This document shows, piece after piece, positions 7,699 to 14,012 of a DNA stretch of 16,882 bases; the first letter of the stretch is position 1; each line of letters starts with the position of its first letter. A program made the position numbers and the translations under genes. The DNA is from CAYQOX01 sp964419335. GTDB taxonomy: Bacteria > Hinthialibacterota > Hinthialibacteria > Hinthialibacterales > Hinthialibacteraceae. Below the pieces are notes generated by a model. That model saw nothing but the letters and a program-made list of their open reading frames with translations. It searched no databases and had not been told where the DNA came from. Where the stretch lies: NCBI GenBank assembly GCA_964419335.1, contig CAYQOX010000073.1:1-16882 (forward strand), given 5' to 3'.

Positions 7699-8172
7699 AT
7701 GAAAACGATCGTTCTTGGTTTAGGAAATGATTTGATAGGTGATGATGCGGTTGGCATTTTGGCGGCGCGTTCTTTGAAGGAGAAACTCGCGGGACAGGCG
7801 GATGTAATTGAGAGTTCGGTTTCGGGTATTGCGCTAATGGAACTGCTGATGGATTATCAACGCGCGATCCTTGTCGATGCGATTCATACGGGAGAGTGCG
7901 CTCCGGGGACGATCAATATACTCGAGGCGGAAGAATTGGCGCCGGTAGCGGCACCTTCGCCGCATTATGCGGGGTTGCCTGAGATTTTGTCGTTGGCGAA
8001 ACAGTTACAGTTGAATTTTCCCCAGGAATTTAAAATATTTTCGATTGAGGTGGAAGATCCTTATACAATTGGGGGTGGATTGACGCCAGCGGTGGAGGCG
8101 GCGTTGCCGAATTTGGAGCAAAGGGTGATGGATCAAGTCCAGGCCTGGAGTGGAGAGATGAGTCATGCATGA
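7699..8172 (+). CDS. [NiFe] hydrogenase maturation endopeptidase (HyaD/HycI family)
   Basis: Nickel-dependent protease expected to cut the C-terminal tail of MvhA after His461. The family start GLGNDLIGDDAVG is at residues 7-19. The nickel-contacting positions known from HybD/HycI (Glu16, Asp62, His93 in HybD) appear as Asp16, Asp60 in LVDAIHTG and His89 in SPHYAG. Length is 157 aa, typical. Asp instead of Glu at the first position is the usual acidic variant seen in part of the family. It sits 20 bp after mvhA with a poor ribosome site and overlaps hypA by 8 bp. The exact subtype name (HyaD, HycI, FrcD) cannot be settled, so no symbol is given. Confidence 0.9.
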   Translation: MKTIVLGLGNDLIGDDAVGILAARSLKEKLAGQADVIESSVSGIALMELLMDYQRAILVDAIHTGECAPGTINILEAEELAPVAAPSPHYAGLPEILSLAKQLQLNFPQEFKIFSIEVEDPYTIGGGLTPAVEAALPNLEQRVMDQVQAWSGEMSHA

Positions 8173-8509
8173 GTATTCGATTGTAGAGCAGTATGTCGAG
8201 GGAATTCTGGAGCAATTGAAGCGAGAGAATATCCAAAAGGTGGATGAGGTGGTCTTTCGTCGTGGAAGTACCTTTTCGGAAGGGGCGTTAGTACAAGCTT
8301 TTCAGATGCTTACTCAGGATACACCTTTGCAAGAGGCGCAACTGCAGATCGAGGAATATCAGGAAGAACTTGAATGTGAGAATTGTGGTCATAAGCAAGT
8401 GGTGACTGCGGATGATTTGGTGGGACATATTTATATATGTTCCAATTGCGGTTATAGCAAGCAAATTGATGAAGGCAGCGGGTTGGAACTGGTGAAAGTA
8501 ACCGTTTGA
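8165..8509 (+). CDS. hypA: Hydrogenase nickel-insertion metallochaperone HypA
   Basis: Accessory protein of 114 aa that delivers nickel, together with HypB, to the large-subunit precursor. It begins MHEYSIVEQ, where His2 and Glu3 are the conserved nickel-site residues of HypA. Two CxxC pairs at Cys71/Cys74 and Cys92/Cys95 form the structural zinc site. RRGSTFSEGALVQAFQMLT at 32-50 is family-like. Last gene of the operon. HypB, C, D, E and F are not in the window and must be encoded elsewhere if the enzyme is matured. Confidence 0.95.
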   Translation: MHEYSIVEQYVEGILEQLKRENIQKVDEVVFRRGSTFSEGALVQAFQMLTQDTPLQEAQLQIEEYQEELECENCGHKQVVTADDLVGHIYICSNCGYSKQIDEGSGLELVKVTV

Positions 8510-8535
8510 GGTTGGAGAATAGAAAATTGTAAAAG

Positions 8536-8570
8536 AACGCTTGGGTTTAGGGTGCCCAGGCGTTTTTTTT
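8536..8570 (+). terminator. Intrinsic terminator closing the hdr-mvh-hypA operon
   Basis: AACGCTTGGG (8536-8545) pairs with CCCAGGCGTT (8555-8564), ten pairs with one G-U, around a 9-nt loop. It runs straight into a tract of eight T (8563-8570). It lies 26 bp after the hypA stop. Confidence 0.9.
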
Positions 8571-8608
8571 GTAAAAAAAATAAAATAAATCCAACTTTTC
8601 ATTCGAAA

Positions 8609-8637
8609 TTGACACTAATAAGTAGAAACGGAATAAA
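8609..8637 (+). promoter_or_regulatory. Probable sigma-70-type promoter for the sigma factor gene
   Basis: A perfect TTGACA (8609-8614), a 17-bp spacer and AATAAA (8632-8637, four of six matches). It would give a leader of about 130 nt. The strong terminator just upstream means the sigma gene needs its own promoter, which supports the call despite the modest -10. Confidence 0.5.
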
Positions 8638-8715
8638 GGATTCAACTCTTTCGGTATTCAATGCTTGGGGTTTTTTTAGCATCGAAGGAGATTAAAAAGC
8701 CCGAATAGAATTGAA

Positions 8716-8764
8716 CCCTCGTTTCAGAAAAAACACCAAGTTTTTGCTACAACCCTGACGAGGG
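8716..8764 (+). promoter_or_regulatory. Possible RBS-masking leader hairpin before the sigma factor gene
   Basis: CCCTCGT (8716-8722) is the exact complement of ACGAGGG (8758-8764), which overlaps the Shine-Dalgarno region GAGGGGAGG in front of the ATG at 8777. Inside the 35-nt loop a second hairpin, AAAAAC (8729-8734) with GTTTTT (8740-8745), can form. Closing the outer stem would cover part of the ribosome site. No known riboswitch or thermometer family is recognised; function is inference. Confidence 0.35.
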
Positions 8765-8776
8765 GAGGTAACGAAG

Positions 8777-9601
8777 ATGTCTTACGATGGAATTTCGATT
8801 AAACGCCAATTAAAAGGGATGAAGCATAAACCCCTTCAAGTCGAGGAAGAAAAAGAACTGCTTAAGAAAGCCATGAAGGGGGATATTGAAGCACGAAGCC
8901 GGTTGGTAGAGTCCAATCAACGCTTTATTGTGCGGATGGCTTATTCCTATCGAAATCAGGGATTGTCGCTGACCGATTTGATCCAGGAAGGGAATTTGGG
9001 GTTAATTGAAGCGATCGATCGATTCGATATGGATAAGAACTGTCGTTTGATATCGTATGCGGCCTGGTGGATTCGGCTGTATATGCAACGAGCCTTAGAA
9101 CAAAAGTCGCGGACGGTGACGATCCCGATAAACAAAGTAGGTACGTTAAAAAAGATAAAAAATTTCGAGTATAGTTTTACGAAAGGGCATGGCCGGAAGC
9201 CGACTTATCAAGAGATAGCCGAGGGAATCGGCATGGATGAGGCGAAGGTCAAGTATATTTCAAATTTAGGTACAACGACGGTATCTATTCATGTCGAAGA
9301 TGAAGAAGGGCAAACGATCGAGGATCGGCTAGAAGTGGATGATGCGGAACCCTTGCGTCAACGTTTGTGGGAGCAAGAGCTGATGGATTCGATGAAAAAG
9401 GCCTTGAAGATGCTCACTCCAAAGGAACAAAAAGTGTTACGCTGCCGCTTTGGGTTGAACAGTAAGGATCCCGCAAGTTTGCGTAAGGCTGGGCGTGAAC
9501 TGGGATTATCGGCGGAAGGAGTGCGTCAAATTCAGGCGCAAGCGATGGCCAAATTACGAGATCCTGAATTTGGAAGCGGATTACATACATTTGTGAACTA
9601 A
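8777..9601 (+). CDS. Sigma-70 family RNA polymerase sigma factor (group 2/3-like, lacks region 1.1)
   Basis: 274-aa sigma factor that directs RNA polymerase to a set of promoters. Region 2 covers about 28-117, with the core-binding segment DLIQEGNLGLIEAIDRFD (67-84) and the melting/-10 segment ISYAAWWIR (92-100). Region 3 follows (about 119-200), and region 4 has TPKEQKVLRCRFGL (214-227) and the helix-turn-helix SAEGVRQIQAQAMAKLR (245-261). There is no region 1.1, so it is probably not the primary sigma. At the positions of RpoD Gln437 and Thr440 it has Leu101 and Gln104, pointing to a shifted -10 preference. GGGGAGG lies before the ATG. It stands alone between two terminators; no anti-sigma gene is adjacent. 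RpoS-, RpoH- or RpoD-paralogue status cannot be settled by eye. Confidence 0.9.
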   Translation: MSYDGISIKRQLKGMKHKPLQVEEEKELLKKAMKGDIEARSRLVESNQRFIVRMAYSYRNQGLSLTDLIQEGNLGLIEAIDRFDMDKNCRLISYAAWWIRLYMQRALEQKSRTVTIPINKVGTLKKIKNFEYSFTKGHGRKPTYQEIAEGIGMDEAKVKYISNLGTTTVSIHVEDEEGQTIEDRLEVDDAEPLRQRLWEQELMDSMKKALKMLTPKEQKVLRCRFGLNSKDPASLRKAGRELGLSAEGVRQIQAQAMAKLRDPEFGSGLHTFVN

Positions 9602-9690
9602 CCTAACCAGTTTCAAAATCGTTAATAAGAGAGAGTGGTTGATTTCGCTACCCCTCATCAGCGAATTCTTCATACATCTCATTCCTCCCC

Positions 9691-9735
9691 AACCGCTGCT
9701 CTGGTTCTTTCGTAACCGGATCAGCGGTTCTTTTT
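9691..9735 (+). terminator. Strong intrinsic terminator after the sigma factor gene
   Basis: AACCGCTG (9691-9698) pairs with CAGCGGTT (9722-9729), and after one mismatch TCTGGTT (9700-9706) pairs with AACCGGA (9714-9720) around a 7-nt loop. A T-run follows at 9731-9735. It is about 90 bp after the sigma stop codon. A 69-codon frame over this site is not considered coding. Confidence 0.88.
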
Positions 9736-9784
9736 ATGTCGATCTAGGAAAAATAATAGATCATCACGAAAGCGAGTTTTTTTT

Positions 9785-9885
9785 GGACAAACGCCGAGGG
9801 GCTGTGTCCTGCATGTCTCAGCGCGGCCTAAAGGGCCGTTTGTTCTGAAAGCCGCTGCACACAAGCCTCTTCAGCGTTTTGGTTC
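9785..9885 (+). other. Structured intergenic element, possible small RNA
   Basis: Unlike the AT-rich sequence around it, this GC-richer stretch has several matching inverted segments: AAACGC (9789-9794) with GCGTTT (9874-9879); GAGGGGCTGTGT (about 9796-9807) with ACACAAGCCTC (about 9859-9869); CAGCGCGGC (9819-9827) with GCCGCTG (9851-9857) with a 2-nt bulge. Together they nest into a rod of about 95 nt. A competing set also exists: GGACAAACG (9785-9793) with CGTTTGTTC (9837-9845). The strand is uncertain, because pairings are strand-symmetric. It lacks the conserved SRP RNA loop, and I recognise no riboswitch family. Confidence 0.3.
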
Positions 9886-9910
9886 GATTCATAGCCATTG
9901 AAAATAGCCA

Positions 9911-9974
9911 TGGTTCTTCCTTAAGAATCATGTCCTGTTTTTCCTTAAAATATACTCAAATACAGGAAGAACCA
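9911..9974. repeat. Ten-bp perfect inverted repeat with nested short hairpin
   Basis: TGGTTCTTCC (9911-9920) and GGAAGAACCA (9965-9974) are exact complements 44 bp apart. The left arm can instead form a local hairpin, GGTTCTT with AAGAATC (9912-9918 and 9923-9929), so two mutually exclusive folds exist. TTCCTTAA occurs at 9917-9924 and again at 9941-9948, and ATAGCCAT is directly repeated at 9891-9898 and 9904-9911. The region up to 10120 otherwise holds no gene that I can support. Confidence 0.4.
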
Positions 9975-10120
9975 AAATAATTATGTGTGAAAAAAGGGTG
10001 TAGGGTTTGGGAGGGGAAGGTCAAGTTAGGTGCGGATATTTCACAAGTTAAATTACCTATAATATTCTACCATATCTTGTGGATTATCTGTTAATAAACC
10101 ACTTTATCCTGGTTTTTGAC

Positions 10121-10148
10121 TTGACAAAGAATTGAAAAGCTCTATAGT
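10121..10148 (+). promoter_or_regulatory. Strong sigma-70-type promoter for smc
   Basis: A perfect TTGACA (10121-10126), a 16-bp spacer and TATAGT (10143-10148, five of six). The start site should be near 10155, about 80 nt before the smc ATG at 10236. That would leave the upstream TTG at 10152 essentially outside the transcript and supports the shorter smc start. Confidence 0.65.
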
Positions 10149-10235
10149 TCTTTGGTATTTTTGTGTTATGATGCTGTTTGGGCTCACTTTAGAGTTCATT
10201 GTGAATGGAACGATGCAGGAAAGTCGAGGAATTGT

Positions 10236-13200
10236 ATGTATCTTCGAAAATTGGCCATTTCCGGTTTTAAATCATTCGCAGATAAAACCGAGGTCGAATT
10301 CGATAGAGGTGTGACGGGGATTGTTGGCCCCAACGGTTGTGGGAAATCCAATGTATCCGATGCTTTGCGGTGGGTTTTGGGAGAACAAAATCCACGCCGT
10401 CTTCGTGGGCAAGTCATGCAGGACATGATTTTTAACGGGACGATATCGCGCTCCTCTGCAGGATTTGCTGAAGTCTCCTTGGTTTTTGATAATGCGGATG
10501 GGCAATTGCCCGTTTCCTACCGTGAAGTTTTAATAACCCGCCGTTTGTATCGTAGTGGAGAGAGTGAGTATTACATCAATAAGACGAAATGCCGTTTAAA
10601 GGATATTACCGACTTGTTTCTCGATTCAGGAATAGGGACGAATTCCTATTCGTTAATGGAACAAGGGAAGGTGGATATGATCGTCAACGCCAAGCCGATA
10701 GATCGGCGGGTGTTGGTGGAAGAAGCGGCGGGGGTGTCGCGTTATCTTCATCGAAAAAATGAGGCTTTGCGGAAACTGGATCGAACGGAAAATGACCTGA
10801 CGCGGCTCAATGATATTTTGAGCGAATTGCAGCGGCAGAAACGTTCGTTAGAACGGCAGGCGCGGCAGGCGAACTTAGCGCGAAAATATCGCAAGGAGTT
10901 GGTGCAGGTGGAATACATTCTCCACGTGCGTTCGGGAAAAGAGCTGCAGGCCTCGTTGGAGGATTATAGTAACCGGCTCAATGGTTTAAACGCGCGGATT
11001 CAAGCCATCGAAGGGAATTTGAAGGAGATTAAGGGGCGCAAGCATGCTCTTGGGGAACGGCTGAATGAACAGAGTGAGGTGAGCCGGAAGCAGCGCGATG
11101 TGTATACCTCTACCGCGGGGCGGCTGGAAAATATGGAAAACCAGTTGAAGAACTTGAATGAACGCGCTTCTGAGTATCTTCAATTGCGTACTCGGCTGTT
11201 GGAAGAGTGTGAGATGGATGGCAAACGCTGTGAGGAGGAGAAACAGCGGATTGTTCGTGCCGAAGAACAAACCAAGGGGTTAGAAGAAGAGATTGAACAA
11301 CTGGATCAGACGGTTCAGGAATTATCGCATGAATTGGAAGCGGTTTCGAAAGAATTTTCCATGATCGAGGGGGAAGAAGCCTCGAGGCGTAAGAACTTCA
11401 TGAATTTGGAAAAGGAGATCACGGAGAGGAAAAACCAGCAGCGGGTTTGGGAGCGAGACCGTGATTTTTATACGAACCGACTGCAACAAGTTGAGGAAGA
11501 ACGCAGTCATGTGGAAAAAGAACTTTCGGAACATAAAGAAAAGAAAGACGAACTGACCCAAGTGACTGAAGAATTAGAAGAACAGCGCATTGAACAACGA
11601 GAGCGCTTTGAGGAATTAAATCAGAAGCTGCAGGAGTTAAGCCAGGCAGAAAAAGATTTACGAGCGGCCTTGCAGCAGTGTGAACGTCAATGGCAGCAGG
11701 TTCATTCCCGCTGGGAGTCGCTCTGTGAGTTACAAGCCAAACTGGCGGGCTTTGATGAAGGGGTGCGGTATTTGTTGCGAGAGAGCAAAGAGGAGCACCC
11801 CGGCTTGGTGTGTACTCTAGCGGAACGGATTCAAGTGCAGCCGGGCTATGAGAAAGCGATCGAGTCGGCGTTGGCTCATAAACTGCAATCGATCGTGACC
11901 GAGAAGGATGAGGATGTAGTGCAGTCCATCCAGCATCTGCGCGAGCAGAAAAAAGGGCGGGTGGCGTTTTTGCCCAAGTCAACGGGTGAATCCAATGGGT
12001 TTGTGTGGCCGGAAACGATGACGTTTTATAAGAAAGCGCAAGAGGTGGTGGAATGCGAAGCGGCGATGACGCGCTTGATCGGTAGTATGCTGGGAAAAGT
12101 CGTGATTGTGGATGGGTTGGATCAGGCGCTGCAGTTGCGAAGCCAATTGCCTGCCGGGGCTAAAGTGGTGACCCGGGAAGGGGATCTGGTTGAGAGTGAT
12201 GGAACCGTAACCGGCGGGTATTCCAACGACTCGCAGATTCTGAGCCGGGCGACAGAAATATCGCAGCTGGAAGAAAAAAAAGAAGAACTAAGCCAGCAGC
12301 GGGAAGAATTAGAAAGGCGTACTCAGGAGATTCATGATACGATCCAAGAGACGAGTTCGGAACGCGATTCTTCGCGGCAGTTATTGATGGAATTGGATAA
12401 CCGCTACAAGGTTAATAAAGAAGAGCTTGAAAGGATAGCGCAACGTACGCAACGGTTGGAGCAGTCGCACCAGGCTTTTGTGACAGAAGAGAAAAGCATC
12501 CAGGACAATTTGCAAAAAGGCGTGCAGGAAGCCCAGGAGCGGGTTCAGCGGATTGAGAAGATGACGCAGCAGCGCGATGAACTGGAAGCGGAGCTGGAAA
12601 CATGGGCGAATCAGATTCAGGAAGTGCGTGAGCGACGCCGGGCGATGCAAGAGCAACTTTCGGATAAGAAGATGCTGCTGTTAGAGAAGAAGAAAGACCG
12701 GGAGCGTTGGGCCGCGGATATCGAAACCATCGGGCGCCATTTGAAAGAACTCGAGCGCGGGATTGTGGAAAAACGGGAGTTGGCGAAACAGCAAGAAGAG
12801 CGGAACGCGGAATCGATGCAGGCGATCGAAGAAGTGAAAGAATCGATGGTGAGGCTGCGCGAGGAGCGTGATGATTTGTGGAAAGAAGTGTGTTCGCTGG
12901 AAGAGACGACGCAGGGGCTTCGTTCGGAACTGAAAAAGGTGGAAGAGGAAGAAAATACGGTTACGCAACAGTATGAAGATCTGCGGAAAGAGCGGGAAGC
13001 GCTGGAACAAGAGAAAATGAAACAACAGGTGGAAGAGGAATATTGGCGGAAGAAGTTGGATGAGTCTTTCGCGGAATTGGAGAATAAAGAAGAGTTGCAG
13101 CGCGATGAACGCAGCGATGAAGAGATCCAGGAGAAGATCGAATTTTACCGCCGGCGTATTTCTCAATTGGGGGTAGTGAATGAACTGGCGATTGAAGAAT

Positions 13201-13811
13201 TTGAGGAAGTGAAACTGCGTTGTGATTTTCTTGAAGCGCAGCAGAAGGACTTGGAGAAATCGCGTACGGATCTTGTTTCGACCACCAAAGAATTGCATAG
13301 TACTACGGTGGATTTATTTTTGGAAACGTTCCAACAAGTGAAAGAAAATTTCAATAAAACCTTCCGTCGAATGTTTAGTGGCGGACGGGGTGAATTGGTG
13401 CTCTTGGAAGGGGATCCGATGGAGGCGGGGATTGAGATTGAAGTGCAGCCGCCTGGGAAAAAACTACAATCCATTAGTCTGCTATCCGGAGGAGAAAAGG
13501 CTTTGGTGGCGATTGCGATGCTTTTTGCGATTTATGAGATTAAGCCATGTCCCTTCTGCTTCTTGGATGAGATTGATGCGCCCCTGGATGATCGTAACAT
13601 TGGGCGCTTTACGCAGATGCTGCGCAGCTTTTTAGATCGCTCGCAGTTTATTATGATTACGCACAGTAAGAAAACGATGGAAATATGCGACGCGCTCTAT
13701 GGGGTCACCATGGCGGAAGAGGGGGTCTCGTCGATTTATTCGATGAAGTTTAAAAAGAGCAATGTTGCGAGTGTGGAGGATGGAGAAGAGCAAAAAGAGG
13801 TGGCCGTATAG
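10236..13811 (+). CDS. smc: Chromosome segregation protein SMC
   Basis: Condensin ATPase of 1191 aa that compacts and helps segregate the chromosome, acting as a homodimer with ScpA/ScpB. The N-terminal head opens with the family start MYLRKLAISGFKSFADKT and has Walker A GPNGCGKS at 31-38. Long heptad-rich coiled coils occupy about 170-500 and 670-1010, with a hinge between (about 500-660). The C-terminal head carries the signature LSGGEKAL (1083-1090) and Walker B FLDEID (1109-1114), followed by the D-loop APLDD. The ATG at 10236 was chosen for its GAGGA ribosome site at 10226-10230 and the conserved N-terminus; an upstream TTG at 10152 would add 28 unrelated residues. No scpA, scpB or ftsY is adjacent. 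Confidence 0.96.
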   Translation: MYLRKLAISGFKSFADKTEVEFDRGVTGIVGPNGCGKSNVSDALRWVLGEQNPRRLRGQVMQDMIFNGTISRSSAGFAEVSLVFDNADGQLPVSYREVLITRRLYRSGESEYYINKTKCRLKDITDLFLDSGIGTNSYSLMEQGKVDMIVNAKPIDRRVLVEEAAGVSRYLHRKNEALRKLDRTENDLTRLNDILSELQRQKRSLERQARQANLARKYRKELVQVEYILHVRSGKELQASLEDYSNRLNGLNARIQAIEGNLKEIKGRKHALGERLNEQSEVSRKQRDVYTSTAGRLENMENQLKNLNERASEYLQLRTRLLEECEMDGKRCEEEKQRIVRAEEQTKGLEEEIEQLDQTVQELSHELEAVSKEFSMIEGEEASRRKNFMNLEKEITERKNQQRVWERDRDFYTNRLQQVEEERSHVEKELSEHKEKKDELTQVTEELEEQRIEQRERFEELNQKLQELSQAEKDLRAALQQCERQWQQVHSRWESLCELQAKLAGFDEGVRYLLRESKEEHPGLVCTLAERIQVQPGYEKAIESALAHKLQSIVTEKDEDVVQSIQHLREQKKGRVAFLPKSTGESNGFVWPETMTFYKKAQEVVECEAAMTRLIGSMLGKVVIVDGLDQALQLRSQLPAGAKVVTREGDLVESDGTVTGGYSNDSQILSRATEISQLEEKKEELSQQREELERRTQEIHDTIQETSSERDSSRQLLMELDNRYKVNKEELERIAQRTQRLEQSHQAFVTEEKSIQDNLQKGVQEAQERVQRIEKMTQQRDELEAELETWANQIQEVRERRRAMQEQLSDKKMLLLEKKKDRERWAADIETIGRHLKELERGIVEKRELAKQQEERNAESMQAIEEVKESMVRLREERDDLWKEVCSLEETTQGLRSELKKVEEEENTVTQQYEDLRKEREALEQEKMKQQVEEEYWRKKLDESFAELENKEELQRDERSDEEIQEKIEFYRRRISQLGVVNELAIEEFEEVKLRCDFLEAQQKDLEKSRTDLVSTTKELHSTTVDLFLETFQQVKENFNKTFRRMFSGGRGELVLLEGDPMEAGIEIEVQPPGKKLQSISLLSGGEKALVAIAMLFAIYEIKPCPFCFLDEIDAPLDDRNIGRFTQMLRSFLDRSQFIMITHSKKTMEICDALYGVTMAEEGVSSIYSMKFKKSNVASVEDGEEQKEVAV

Positions 13812-13825
13812 AGAAGGAGGGAAGG

Positions 13826-13912
13826 TTGAATAGGGACTTTCTATGTTCAATGAGGAAATCAGCCGATTCGGCGCTAACTTGGGCATGGCGTCGAAAGGAT
13901 CCTCCTGGTTGA
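13826..13912 (+). CDS. Possible 28-codon small ORF after smc
   Basis: An AAGGAGGG sequence (13814-13821) lies about 5 nt before a TTG at 13826, which opens 28 codons to a TGA at 13910-13912. An in-frame ATG at 13850 would give 20 residues. The peptide, starting LNRDFLCSMRK, is basic, has two Trp near its end and no recognised family. The Shine-Dalgarno is as good as any in the window and sits 3 bp after the smc stop, where no other gene uses it. It could also be a relic or chance. Low confidence. Confidence 0.25.
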   Translation: MNRDFLCSMRKSADSALTWAWRRKDPPG

Positions 13913-13940
13913 TGATTTATCCATACAATTTTCCCGACGT

Positions 13941-13956
13941 GACGCGTGTACGCGTC
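13941..13956. repeat. Perfect dyad GACGCGT-GT-ACGCGTC
   Basis: Seven-base arms separated by 2 bp, extendable by ACG (13937-13939) and CGT (13957-13959) with one bulged T. It lies in the smc-hisA convergent gap, 14 bp before the smc terminator stem. It could be a protein-binding site or an RNA hairpin near the 3' ends of both convergent transcripts. Confidence 0.5.
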
Positions 13957-13969
13957 CGTGCATCTTATC

Positions 13970-14002
13970 CCCCGAAGCGAGATTGGCTTCGGGGATTTTT
14001 TT
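13970..14002 (+). terminator. Intrinsic terminator downstream of smc
   Basis: CCCCGAAGC (13970-13978) pairs perfectly with GCTTCGGGG (13986-13994) around a 7-nt loop, followed by seven T at 13996-14002. Read from the minus strand no T-run follows the stem, so it should mainly stop plus-strand transcription. It ends 10 bp before the hisA stop codon. Confidence 0.9.
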
Positions 14003-14012
14003 GGGGAGGTAC

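Noticed and set aside
4745..8172. Gene overlaps as possible frameshifts
   Set aside because: The 4- and 8-bp overlaps (hdrA/mvhD, mvhD/mvhG, protease/hypA) have full-length families on both sides and are normal translational coupling.
9639..9848. 69-codon frame after the sigma factor gene
   Set aside because: It reads straight through the strong terminator at 9691-9735 and has no ribosome site or family resemblance.
9785..9885. SRP RNA (4.5S) or 6S RNA identity for the structured element
   Set aside because: The conserved GGAA-type apical loop and flanking sequence of SRP RNA are absent, and the length and central bubble of 6S RNA could not be matched by eye.
10058..10063. Perfect TATAAT as an additional smc promoter
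   Set aside because: No acceptable -35 at 16-18 bp upstream, while a much better promoter lies at 10121-10148.
10078..10110. DnaA-box-like TGTGGATTA and TTATCC sequences before smc
   Set aside because: Only one near match and one partial match to TTATCCACA; too few to suggest an origin or DnaA control in AT-rich DNA.
12681..13298. 205-codon minus-strand frame opposite smc, rich in Phe and Leu
   Set aside because: It is the reverse reading of the Glu/Lys-rich coiled coil, which produces Phe/Leu-rich shadow frames.
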